From positions 250 through 29,202 of the forward strand of contig JADIIX010000209.1 of the NCBI GenBank assembly GCA_027604505.1: a stretch of 28,953 nt of DNA. Direction: 5' to 3'. The notes beneath the pieces are model-generated. The model saw only the letters and a program-made list of their open reading frames with translations. It had not been told where the DNA came from and made no database searches. The position numbers were made by a program, and so were the translations under genes. This document shows positions 1-11,200 of the stretch, piece by piece. The number at the start of each line of letters is the position of its first letter. Within the stretch, counting starts at the first letter, position 1. Origin of the DNA: Gonapodya sp. JEL0774 (taxonomy: Eukaryota; Monoblepharomycota; Monoblepharidomycetes; Monoblepharidales; Gonapodyaceae).

Positions 1-1137
1 TGTTGATGTCAGTCTGTGCGTCATCTGTGGCCTCCCTGTGTCCGTGCTGCTGCGGTGACGTCACTCGGGCTGTCTGTCTGTCCTCTGCTCGTTGTCCCGT
101 GTGTTGGTGGGTGCCTTGTCAGTGATGTGGACAAGGTCTGCCTGGCCCGTGCTTTCCTTGTCAACCCTCCGCTTTTTGTTTTGTTCTCTCTTTCCAATCA
201 TCACAATATTGTAGTAGCATGTCCATGTGGCTTCACTCACTCATTCTTGAACGTTCACATATTGCCGATCTTTGTTCCACCCCCATCCAGTCATTAGATC
301 GTCACTATCATCCAAAGTGTCCCGCTATCCAACTCCGAGTTCTGGCTCACTGCGGGAAACATGGGTTCCCTTTCCCTCCATGACACAATTCAGGAACAAC
401 TAATAAGGCCACCCGGGCGCGTATTCGTGAAGGGGATAAAATACATAACACGACCATCGAGTCACCATCACGTACGTGAAACAAAACGTCGACGCACAAC
501 GGCCATTCGTGGTTTTGGAGATAATAATGTTTAAAAGAATATATAATTTAAAAATGAGGTATCCATGGTAACTACGGCCATATGCACGGAAAAGTGCCGC
601 TTCCCGTCCGATCAGCGCAGCGAAGCCCGTGACAGCCCAGTCAGTACTAGCGTGAGAGATCAGCTGGGAATACTGGGTGCTGTAGTTTTGTAGTTTTGTT
701 GACTCGTTGTTTATTGTCATTTATACTTTTGTTTTTTTTTGGACACTAATGTGCGGAAATCGAGCAAATCAAAGTGATCAACCGTGTGCGGAGCTGGTTG
801 ATCGTTCGACGTATTGGTTCACTTTGCTATTTCTGCTTGCGCCGCCCCCGCCCGCCGCCGCGCACCCGCCACTGATGGTACGTACAGACCCCATTTCCCA
901 CGTTTTTTGATCCGAATCCAATCATGTAGTGAGCGGGACGCACGGAGAGACGCAGAGGTGGCAGGTGGCAGATGGTGGGGTGGTGGGGTGGGTAGCGGCA
1001 GATGTGTGATACATACGATTTTCAGCTGGTTGGAAATTAAATTTTAATCGATTGATAATTGATTGATTTGTAGTGGGCATTTTTTCTAGCTCGCGGGTAA
1101 ACTGGAATGAATTGATTCAGTCGCGCATTGACTGTAA
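1..1137. other. 5' flank with no supported gene
   Basis: This stretch has only short open frames without a recognisable domain. It includes an ATG at 749 followed by a frame that ends at a good donor (GTACGT at 878), and a second donor-like GTAAGT at 1134. These could be leading exons of the orphan frame downstream, but I could not build a convincing chain, so I leave them uncalled. Confidence 0.4.
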
Positions 1138-1168
1138 GTGCCCAGGGGATCCCATTCCACCGAACCAG

Positions 1169-1959
1169 CTCATTCCCCCCACTCCTACGCCTGCCACCCC
1201 CCATGGGCATCCACCCCCACCCACCGTCCATCACGCCACCCTTTGTCTGAACTTTTGTCCCTCCTCGCCTCGGTCCATGTCCACGTCGTCGACACCGCGG
1301 TCTGTTCCTACGCCCGGTTCGTGTCCACCAGGCACGCACGACATATACGTGTCGAGTTCTTGGCGGTGGTGGAAGAGTTGGAACGGAGTTTAGTGGCCGG
1401 CGAGGAGCCGCGGGGTCCGTGGGAAACCGCTGACACGGACGTGTCCCCCGTCCCCCTTGTCCGCTCCGTGGACCATCTCCTCTCGACCCTGTCGACCCTC
1501 GAGACGGCCCACTACGCGACCAAGGCGACTGCTCGGGGTACGGGAGTCCTCCTTGAGGGGGGTGTGGGGGACCGGGTGGGCGCAGTGGGGGTGGTGGCCG
1601 GGAGTGGGAACCTGGCCAGACTCAGGGGGACGGTGGACGAGGTGATGCGGAGGGTGGACGGGATTCAGACGGGAAAGAGTGATGGAGGGCAAGGGGGGAG
1701 TCGCGGCGGGCGCGAGCGAGGGGAGAAGGAGCTGCAGGCGCGCGGGGTGGGGGTGGGAAGGGAAGGGGGAGAGGGAGAGGGGGAGGGACTGGTGGGACAG
1801 ACCACCACGCCCCAGACCCTCGGCGAACGACGCGCCAGGGCCTCCTTCCCAAACCTTCGTGCCATGCTTGAGAAGAAGGATCTCTTGGACTGGATGTGTG
1901 GGGACGATGGGGGGGAGCGGAGACGAGGGGGGCTGGTTAGCCTCGTCGGCATGATGTGA
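1169..1959 (+). CDS. GC-rich orphan reading frame, probable 3' exon of a hypothetical protein
   Basis: I do not recognise this protein. The frame is open from just after a stop at 1135-1137 to TGA at 1957-1959. Codons end mostly in G or C. The translation has two predicted helical stretches (near 1235-1395, beginning HPLSELLSLLASVHVHVVD, and near 1460-1520, with VDHLLSTLSTLETAHY), then a Gly/Arg/Glu-rich low-complexity part (about 1680-1800), then a short conserved-looking tail (RASFPNLRAMLEKKDLLDWM). There is no ATG at the front, so if it is real it needs an upstream exon. A possible acceptor CAG ends at 1168 and a GTAAGT donor sits at 1134, but the 35-nt intron this implies is shorter than any other intron in the window. 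The opposite strand is also open over 1390-2220, as GC-rich DNA often is. The start is unresolved. Confidence 0.35.
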
Positions 1960-3191
1960 GGTATGTGTGAAGGGCGTCAGAAACGGCAGACACGGGAGAT
2001 CGAGGATGATCCGACATATCCCGAGCGTGCGAATGGTGCCGAGAACTAAAGGGGCGATTTGGTGGGGCCCTCGGGTGACCACTGACACCACACCGTTTGA
2101 GGCCTTAATACGCCCTTTTCTGCTAGTACGGTACATGTGAAGCGCGACTCTTTGACGGTGTAGACTGTAGTTCAGGAACCCTATACCACGCCGGCCTTCA
2201 TGACCCGCACACAGTGACATCCCTCAGAGATCGAGCGCATATCCCAAATGGTACACACGCTTCGACCTCCCATTAACATATTTTCTGGTCCTTGTCGTTT
2301 TTCCCGATTCTCCGTTCACGGGGGAGGCGGGAGACAAACGATTTTACCTGAGGTGACGTCGGACCTGATGAGGTCGGCACCCTGGCGGCAGGTACACACC
2401 GCCCCGCCTGAAATGGTGCCAAGTCCGACCGAGATCCTGAAGAGCGGTTTTTCTCGGATTTTTAGTGGAGCTGTGGAATGGTGTGGGATTGGTGTGGGTT
2501 GCGTGTGGGACACGAGGCATAACTTTCCGGAAGCTGCGGTGTTGTAGTAATGTGTGCGTTTGGGAGGGTCAGAATCCACCTGAATTTGATGAAGGAGATC
2601 ACCCCATACGTTCCGTCCTCCACTCTTGTTGTATACTGTACTGTCATCAATTATATGTATGTACCAAGACCTCCATGAGCTGTTGGTGAGAGTTATTCTG
2701 GAAGAGCCATAATTTATTTTGTACTTTCTGAGCGACTCGGCCGTTGATCATATTGCCGAATGCCTGTGTATGACTTGGAAGGGTGCAATGATACGCTCAC
2801 AAAGAGTTGGGATCCATCAGGCATCACTTGAAGGGCGATTCACATGCGTCATTTCTGCATCTCACATGACGTGCTGTTCTTCCAATCCCGTTTTGTTGAC
2901 TGTGGAATTGTTACGCTTTTCATGCGGCGGCCGGGAATGGATGAGAAGAAGCTTCGACCCCACGCCGCCGACCAAAGTGTTGGCGCACCGCACAGTGATG
3001 AAATATCATCACATGATTGCTCGCAAATTTCGCTTCACTCTCTCGAAAAATACATTATGAGAGCGAACGTCGTGCCAAGCTTTTCGGCAGGTTCTCGTGT
3101 TTCCGAGGGACACAAACATGCGGTAAGGACCCCGCCATCCGTCCTTTCAATTTACTACCTGACCCTGACGGCACATTTATGTCCACTGTCC
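1960..3191. other. Intergenic region, no gene seen
   Basis: About 1.2 kb between the orphan frame and the pectinase promoter. Open frames are short, with mixed codon use and no domain I can recognise. It probably holds the upstream control region of the pectinase gene. Confidence 0.5.
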
Positions 3192-3199
3192 TATATAAA
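3192..3199 (+). promoter_or_regulatory. TATA box of the polygalacturonase gene
   Basis: The sequence TATATAAA lies 79-86 bases upstream of the start codon at 3278, a usual distance for a fungal TATA element with a short leader. A TATA promoter fits an inducible secreted enzyme gene. The role is inferred from sequence and position only. Confidence 0.55.
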
Positions 3200-3277
3200 T
3201 CAGCACAGATAGCCTCGTGATTGGTATCTCCAGACCACCCCATCATCGTTCCTCAGCTCCGACACACTCACCCGACG

Positions 3278-4968
3278 ATGACGATCCGTAGCGCCGTTCT
3301 CGCCCTCGCCTTGGCCATTTTTATGGCTTCTAGTGCTTCCGCGGCAGTGAGTTTGTGGGGCGCATGTGACCATGAGCGATTGACTGGCTCTGGATAGCAC
3401 TGGGGGATACGGAATGGAGATGGATGATGATTGATTTGTTCCCATGCTCCTCCGTCCCCCCACCAGACATGCACGATCAAATCTTCAACCGACGTCGCCG
3501 GGTGTCTCTCCTCCACCGACATCACCATCCAAGGTCCCTTCACGGTTCCCAAAAACGCCGTGATCGACATGTCGGGACTGAAATCGGGGACCAAAGTGAC
3601 GGTCAAGGGCACCATCACCTGGGCCGCGGGAACACTCGACAAGTCCCACTACCTCTTCACCATCGGCGGGTCTGGCGTCACCTTTGACGGGACGGGTGCC
3701 ACGTTCGACGGGAACGGTGCCAGCTACTGGGACGGACAAGGGGGCAACGGCGGCGTACCAAAGCCAAAGATGTTCAGGTCGACCTTGACGGGAACCTCGG
3801 TCGTCAAGGGGATCAAAATTCTCAACGCACCCGTGCACGTGTTCAGTATCGGCGGGTCTGACACCACGTTCGATTCCATCACAGTGGACGACTCGGCCGG
3901 GAAGAGCCTCGGGCACAACACGGACGCTTTTGGTGAGATTCTTTCTTGTCATTGCTCCTCGTGTGACCTTTGCGTGTTCTCGTATTTGCGTGTTCACACC
4001 GCTCGGGCCCCGTTTGCCTTCCCACACCGCGCAGACGTCTCCGCCAGCAACATCATCATCAAGAACTCGATCGTGGTAAACCAAGACGACTGCTTAGCCA
4101 TCAATTCTGGTAGTAACATTCAGTTCATCAACAACCAGTGCACAGGTGGGCACGGTATCTCCATCGGGTACGTTGGTGCGATGTCCATTTTTGTCGGTGC
4201 ACGCCAAAGGTCAGAGGTGCTGACGATCATATCTCTTTCATCTATTTTTTTTTTTTTTTGGTGGGGGATCATTCCGTTATAGCTCCATCGCATCGGGAAA
4301 AACTGTCCAAAACGTTCTTGTCCAAAACTGCATCGTGAGCAGTGAAGACAATGGTGGGTCCACCGACCGCACCACCACTCGTCCCAGATGCTCACTCCTG
4401 TTCTCTTTCACTCCTGTCTCTCTTCTGCCACCTTTCTATTTGCTTCCACTCACACACCTTTCCCCCGGCCGTGCCCGGTTTTGTCACCCCTCCACGTTGA
4501 CTCCAAAGGTCTCCGCATCAAAACTATCGTGGACGCCACGGGCGGGTTCGTGAAGGACATTGTGTGGAAGAACGTGACGCTCAAGAGCATCAACAACTAT
4601 GGGATCGTCATCCAGCAGGACTACTTGAACGGAGGTTCGTTTGTCCGTGCGGGGGGGTTGGGGTGCGGCATGCACACTTGCGTGCCGGAGTATATTGACC
4701 AAATGTTGCTCTCCACCACCTCACGCCACCTCCCAACCACCCTGGATCACCAAATCCAACAGGCCCGACCGGCAACCCCGGCGGCGGGATTCCCATTTCC
4801 AACGTAACGGCCACCGGTGTTACCGGCACGATGGCCTCTGGCGCCAAGGCTAACATCTACATCAACTGTGCGTCGGGAGCGTGCACAAAGTTCACGTTCA
4901 CGGGGGTGTCTATCACGGGAGCCAAGCCAAACTGTACAGCAGCGAGTCCGCATCCGTCCGGGTGCTAG
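3278..4968 (+). CDS. Secreted endopolygalacturonase (GH28)
   Basis: This enzyme hydrolyses alpha-1,4 galacturonosyl links in pectin outside the cell. Exons: 3278-3346, 3467-3932, 4035-4167, 4283-4353, 4509-4634, 4763-4968. They join in frame to 356 residues, a normal length for fungal endo-PGs. Residues 1-22 form a signal peptide (hydrophobic core, then ASSASA). All GH28 active-site motifs are present: NTD at 174-176, QDD at 195-197 (acid/base and nucleophile-activating Asp), GGHG at 216-219, RIK at 249-251, and Y285 in the conserved QQDY. Eight or more Cys suggest disulphides. The product is an acidic, Gly/Ser/Thr-rich beta-helix type protein. Introns are 102-155 nt; intron 3 has a run of 15 T (4245-4259). 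No other carbohydrate-active enzyme gene is adjacent. The endo mode is inferred from length and motif set; an exo enzyme is less likely. Confidence 0.95.
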
Positions 4969-5622
4969 AGCGGGGCGGGCGCGAGAGATGTCAGGTGGGG
5001 GCTTGACGAGTGTATTTATGGGAGCTGGTCAAGCCATGGGTCCAAGGCGTCGGAGGTGTGTGAGTGTGTACTTGTGAGGGGCTCATGTATGTATATATGT
5101 ATGGTTTTCCAGTTGCCCAGCCCACCCACTGTACGGAAAAAGTTTTATCAAGACAGGGATAGTGGTTCCTATCGATGTACGGACAGAGCCACAGCCGCAG
5201 TGTTTGTTTTACTGGTTTCTCGTACGTGATGAGCGACACGCTTACATAAATACGGATGTTACCCGAAAACTCGAACCTGCTCCTTCATAGTGTGCGCGCA
5301 AGGGACCGCGGTTGAGTTGTATGGGATGGACCAGATCCCTTCTCGGTGCCAATGTCCAATGAACGATTTTGAAGTCCACACATGCCTCCTGTCCCGACGG
5401 AAAGATTTCGTCCTCCATTATTTTATGATAAATGCAACTTGCTTGAATGAGAATGGTTTCCGGAGAACGGGAAAAGGCACCACAAAATATTAAAGAAGCG
5501 TGATGCAGGATGGTATTAGGGGGAGCTCTTATTATCGCAAGCAAATTTTGACTGTTGCCTGGGGCAGCTGCTGGGTTCATTTTGATCGGGACTTGGGACT
5601 TGAGGGCCAGTCTTGAATTGCG
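4969..5622. other. Intergenic region between pectinase and kinase
   Basis: About 650 bp. It holds the 3' end of the pectinase and the promoter of the kinase. No canonical AATAAA follows the pectinase stop. A 112-residue open frame on the minus strand (5242-5580) has no recognisable feature and I do not call it. Confidence 0.5.
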
Positions 5623-8140
5623 ATGCCAGGCCCACTACCGCCCACGGTGACCCCTGCTCTAGTCAAAGCGATTAAGCATGCAGCAGGTGCATCCATGGCT
5701 GCGACAGTCGGGGCGCATCTACCACCCCCAGCAGTCGGTGTCAGACTCGCAGCCGAAGCACCAGAACTCTACAAGGTACTCATGCTGACGTGATAGGCGG
5801 TGTACCTCTTTTACTTCCTCATTACTAATCGTACTGAAATGAATGCTTTGAAATGGTAAAATCGGCTGGGGTTGGAAACATAATGAAACACATTAGCGGG
5901 TTGTTGCGTTCGCGTCCATTCCTCAGACACCCATCAACCTCGAGTAAGTTATTCCCGCTATTTCAGTCTCTATAAGATTGTGGACATGTTTGGTGGGATC
6001 TGTGGATGTTGGGAACCTGAGCCAGGAGAGACCCATCTGTCCATTGAATACCATTAGTAAACCACTCCTCATTATTTGAACTCTCACACTTACGCATCAA
6101 AGTCGTATGCTCCGCGCGGGTCACTCGCTTACCCATAAGAAGATTCTGCTTTCCGCTCTCTTCGTCCATAATGAACTACCGATTCGCCTCGCTCGAAGAA
6201 TCTTGGAGCTGGATTCGCTGCCCACGAAGCTTCTTGAAACCGAGAGCGTGCGCAAACTACGAGAGAGCTATATAAAGAGTTGGATGCAGGCGACGGAGTT
6301 TGAGCGGTTCTGCTACGGTGGGAAGGAGGGTGAGGGGATGCGAATAGAGTATGAGTTGGGAGGTTAGTGCTTTGCGATTGGTTCGCCAGTTACTTGGAAT
6401 CGGAATCAAGAAGGGATACGACGCACACGTGCTGACAAGGTGTCTTGTAGTGGGGTTTGTTTGCATGCATGCAATACACCTCGGGATGTGCACCTTCAAC
6501 AGTGGAGCTGGCAATTGCTCCTGACTGTGATCGAGAGGCATAATTGCATATATTTGCAATTTTAGAGGGACGTAATAAGCCCCACTTTTGACTGCCCGTA
6601 CACTGTGCTACCCAACTGCTCACTTTCTTCCCGCTGCCTCTCTCTGCCCTTGCCAGCTCGCCCCACGGACGACTTCATACCAAGTCTTCGATTTTACCAC
6701 CTCTCACCCGATTTGCACGAAATCACAGCCCCCGAGGATCACGTGAACAAGCAGGGGGAGTTTGTAAAGATGTTGCAAGCTGTAAAGTGGAGGCATAGGG
6801 CAGGTAAGTTCTGATGGTCCCGGACTCGTGTTCAGTGGAGAATGGACTTGGCTCAATGTACACCCTACCTGCCCACCCCCAGACCCTGTGTTTATGTCCC
6901 TCGGCATCTACGCATATCGCCGTGCCCTTCCTCCTTCTCTCTCCGATGCACCTCCTTTGCAATCCTTTCTCCAATCTTTTAATCGTGGCCGAATCGGCAC
7001 ACGCATTTTAATGGGCCACCAGATCGCCATGACCAGAGATTTCCTGGATGGAAAGAGGAGGGAAGAGGGTAGTCGGGTGGGGATAATTGACAGGGAAACG
7101 GATATAGGGGCTGTTGTGAGGGAGGCATGGGAAGGTGCAGGAATGGTTGCCAAAAAGGTGAGGTTTGGAGCTGGTGACTGTTTCTGTCCTGATCTTGTGG
7201 TCTTGTTTGAACCTCTCTTCCCCCAAACACCGAATTTCTCACATTTCGACACCAATCGCGTTCTCAATTCTGTTAATTACGACTGCCCCTTTAGTTCTAC
7301 GGTCCCGCACTTACCTCTCTCCCTGCACTCACTGTGCGCACTCCTCCCGACACCCCACGACCAACTTTCACCTATATCCCCACTATTCTTCACCATATGC
7401 TCTTCGAACTTTTCAAGAATTCTATACGCGCTACCGTAGAATCTTGCAGTGATATCCGCCCCCTAAATGCCCAAAGTGCACCCGAAGAAACTGCGGAGAG
7501 GGTCGCTAGGGCAACGGACGGACCTGGAAAGGAGCTCAAGTTCCCAGCAGTGAAGGTGGTGATTGTGGGAGGGAAGGAAGACATGATTATCAAGGTTTCT
7601 GATGAGGGAGGGGGCATTGCGCGAGAACACTTGGACAGAATGGGATCGTACAGTGAGTGGAAGCTGTTCCATTGGCATGGGACATTTCTGAATTGGCAGC
7701 TGCTCTCCCTTCCTCCCCTGGAATAAAGTGTTCACCACCGCTCCTCCTGTCACTCTGACTCACGCTCAAGCCGTCGAACTATCTGACCAAGTCGCTCCTG
7801 CACCTCCGTTTGATGACGTGCGATACTCGTTGCCCCTGGCTGGTTTCGGTTATGGACTACCCATCACGCGCCAATATGCGGAGTACTTGGGAGGAGCAGT
7901 GGAGGTAATTAGCATGGAAGGGTATGGGACCGGTGAGTATTCCGCATTTTTGGGTGGGCCAGTGACCATCGTAACTTTCTTGGGTGTTTCCGCGCAGACG
8001 CATTCCTCTACATGAATCGGCTAGGAGATATCGTGGAACAACTCTCGGACGACGTTGTGATCGCCGGTGGTGGAATGCACGGTCACAGTGGGACTGGACA
8101 GGTGGCCGGGGAAGGGGCAAAAGCTATGAGTTTATACTAG
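5623..8140 (+). CDS. Mitochondrial PDK/BCKDK-family protein kinase
   Basis: Kinases of this family phosphorylate and switch off the E1 subunit of pyruvate or branched-chain 2-oxoacid dehydrogenase in the mitochondrial matrix. Exons: 5623-5775, 5927-5943 (only 17 nt), 6103-6362, 6657-6803, 6883-7157, 7295-7652, 7729-7932, 7998-8140. They join in frame to 518 residues. The N terminus ([20 protein letters not shown]) could be a targeting helix. Next comes the four-helix BCDHK domain ([19 protein letters not shown] near residues 80-100), then the GHKL ATP-binding domain: N box ELFKN at 322-326, DEGGGI at 387-392, GFGYGLP at 442-448, SMEGYGTDA near the end. The protein is longer than human PDKs (about 400-435) because of inserts between these boxes. 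The [12 protein letters not shown] box is PDK-like, while [13 protein letters not shown] resembles BCKDK, so the substrate is open. It converges on the monooxygenase gene. Confidence 0.93.
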
Positions 8141-8200
8141 TGCTTGAGCAGGTGGACCAGTCAGGAATTCGACAAATTGTAGATAGCTATTAATCTTGAT
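8141..8200. other. 60-bp gap between two convergent genes
   Basis: Only 60 bases separate the TAG stop of the kinase (+) from the TGA stop of the monooxygenase (-). Neither direction has a canonical AATAAA here, so the 3' UTRs very likely run into the opposite gene. This is inferred from spacing. Confidence 0.6.
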
Positions 8201-11200
8201 TCACAGTGACGCCTTAGATGATCCAATCCCTTTCGTAGCCGCCGGCATTCCATCGAACTCGAATCCTACGAATCCACCGTCAGCAATCCATTTGGTAAGA
8301 CGATCGGTGTATGGAATGGCACCTTTTGCATGGTTAGATGAGGCAATATAATGAAGATGTAAGTTGAGTGACCATATTCGCCAGGATTATAATCTCACCT
8401 GCACCGTAAGGAACGTTCCGGCGTTGGCGAAGGTCCGTTCTACCTTCGCTATTGTAATAGCTGTATATAAATTTGTAAAAATGTGCAGCAGGTGAGGCTC
8501 ATGAAAAACTCCGGCAAGTTGTTAGGACTCACCCCGGCGTACAGTCTGACGAATCGTGGAGATTGAATGAGAGTGCAAGTTAACTCGCAGTTGGTCTACG
8601 ACTCTCAAATTCTTACCATTGTAAAAGCTTATCCTAAGAGCTGCAAGGGACTCGCATTCTGCAACCCAATCCTGTTCGGCTTTTGCAGATACCTCAGCAA
8701 TCTTGATTCCATTGCGTAGGGAGTGCACAATGATTGGAACAATTGTGTCTATCTGAAGGTGAATGGCATTTGGGGCGTTGACAAACTGTGCCGCTTGACT
8801 GGTGTATTGGACATAGAAACTGCACAACGATGAACGAATCTATGAGTCAGTCCTCACAAGGAACATATATGGATTTGCGCTCACTAGTTCGGAAAGCCTC
8901 TTGTGTGGAAGCCATATATAGATGAAAAGCCATCAGTAGCCCATTTTTCCTCCAGCGATCGACCACCCCGACCAATAACAGGGCAATTAGCGTTCACAGT
9001 CATCTTGGCCGCGTCAGTGAGAGTTGTGAAGAAGCCTTTGATCAGGACAGTTACATCGACATTGAATTCGGGTGAAGTAAACTCAAATCTCGTTCACCTG
9101 TCGCAAATATCAAACAATCAACCTTGTATTCTTGCCCTTGAACGATGACTCCATTCTCCGTAACCCGTTCAATTCCTTTTCCCTTGCTGTCTACTAGCTT
9201 AACATTTGGTCTGTTGTACGTTTCAAGGTACTCATCTGTGGAGTTCGTTTCAGAAATCCCAAGATGCAATAATATTGGTCGCGACCAAAAACGTACCATG
9301 GAAGCAAGGTCTAGTCTCCCCAATGTTACGAATATGATTGAAATCTGTAGAAAGGGCAAAGTCGCTGGAGCTCACCGTTTACAGAATTCTAAGGTGGGGA
9401 GGATTATAAGAAGAACTTGATTTTCAGTCCGACCAAGACTCACGGTTATACCAAGGCTTGAGAGCTGATCAACGATATATCAATGATGTGTCCATCAGAG
9501 CCTGTTCTCTGGGTCAAGAATCCGGGACGTGCATGCATGTACCTTCAGCTGTCTCTTTATCTTTGACAACTTCATTTACACGCTTTCGGATTCTTTCCAT
9601 GTTAATGAAGTCCGCCTGTACGAAACATCGTTACATCAGTAGATTTTGGCGAAGACGTGGTGTTACTCACCAGTTGTAAAATCTCAGAGGCTTTCATCGG
9701 ACTACCTCGACGGCGATTCTCAGCTGTCATGGAGCGCATTAGACCAAACGCTACGGTCCAACCATCATCCACTGTAAATCAAACACACATATGATCAATG
9801 TGAAGTGGACTTCACTGCACAGAATATTCGACGTCTTACCCAAGTTCTCCTCGACAGGGACACCTGAAACAGTAGCGGTAAAATTGTACATTCGCTCCCT
9901 TTGCCAACCAGGTCGAAGAGATTTGGCCCAATCTGGGTCTGTAGGGCGATTACCCCGGACATCGATACTAGATGGAGTTCTTTTGGATGCAAAGTAGGCA
10001 AACTGTTGATTGATCTAAGCGAATGAGAACGTTACTCTACTCTTACCTTTGGAAAACATATAGTTGTTTGCTCCACTCGCCGAGGTGCGGGATCGCCTGT
10101 TCAGGTGCAGTAGGTCATTTACTTCGCAACAATTCATTCTCTCTGACCGCCGAGATGGATCGACCACCCAATCATGCTCACGCACCTGTACAGCAGTGGC
10201 ACCTGTTCCAATGATTCCAACAATCTTGTCCTGGAGACCCACAAGGCCACCAGAAGAGTCGCCACCAGTATACTTTCACAATTGCAAGAATTTTGGAAAA
10301 GGAGCCAAACCAACATAAGAAGCTGAAACTCGAAATGGAGAGAACAATTGATACCTTGTAGTCCCACCGACTTGTGTGCTGGTGGTCACGCATCGTTTAA
10401 CATTATCAAAACTCAATCGGATTAGAAATGTGTCAAGATCTACATACGAAAGTGTGCCCTTTGAACTTTTCGATACCCGGTGCACCTGAAAAACAATTGT
10501 GTCCAGTAGTGCACAGGACCAACGGTGAACGGTACCTAACTCACCGGGTAGTTTCGGTTTCTCTAACCCCCCAGTCGACTGTAAAATAAACTTTGCTCTG
10601 ATTGTGTCGCCTCGGTTGGTGGTAACGTTCCAGCGCGAGGTCCGTTCATCCCACGTCAGTGATCTTGTCTCTGTTTGGAACAAGGCTTTCTCATGAAGCT
10701 TCCACTTTCCCGCGATACGGTCGCAATGGGCGAGTACTGTTAGAAGTTTATGGTCCAAGAGGGATATGCTATTCTGTCAACAGGAATACGATACAGGACT
10801 CTGTCCCAAACTCACTTTCGGGTGCTTTCGTGTACTTGGCCACTGGTACGTATCCTGCGAGTATAACAGTTTAGACCCTTCAAATCGCAAAAAGAATCGG
10901 ATTGCAGTAACCTGTCTCTTCCTATAGGGAACGACAGACACGTAGATGTGAGAATGAGAACCAGAAACCGAATACGATGATATCTACCAGTAGCGGTAAA
11001 TATACATAGCTCTTAAAGTGAGGGTTGTGTGGAGTCAGGTGAGAGTATGAGCCAAAACATGAAACGAACCATCCACCAACCTCCGTGTCACACATTGCCC
11101 CTGTTCAACATGAAAAGTCAGGCCCCATTCAGAGCGGAATATGGATTGAAGACGCTCACCGGGGTAGCGGTTCCACCACCTTGAAAACCCATCGTACGAC

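Noticed and set aside
1390-2220. Minus-strand 276-codon open frame
   Set aside because: Pro/His-rich low-complexity translation opposite a GC-rich frame with better coding character; no domain and no splice support.
4245-4259. Run of 15 T as a terminator or an insertion scar
   Set aside because: It lies in intron 3 of the pectinase, upstream of its 3' splice site, and is best read as a polypyrimidine-rich intron sequence.
6828-7439. A continuous 203-codon plus-strand frame as one exon
   Set aside because: It covers a kinase exon and then runs into an intron; conserved motifs resume in another frame at 7295.
9082-9097. A 16-nt intron after FATG in the monooxygenase
   Set aside because: Far too short for a spliceosomal intron and it gives the wrong frame; the 62-nt intron is canonical.
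10737-10815. Reading the monooxygenase exon 11 from upstream of 10736 (adds [12 protein letters not shown])
   Set aside because: Phases do not match without a stop. The acceptor TTCTAACAG before 10736 gives [11 protein letters not shown], which matches the family spacing.
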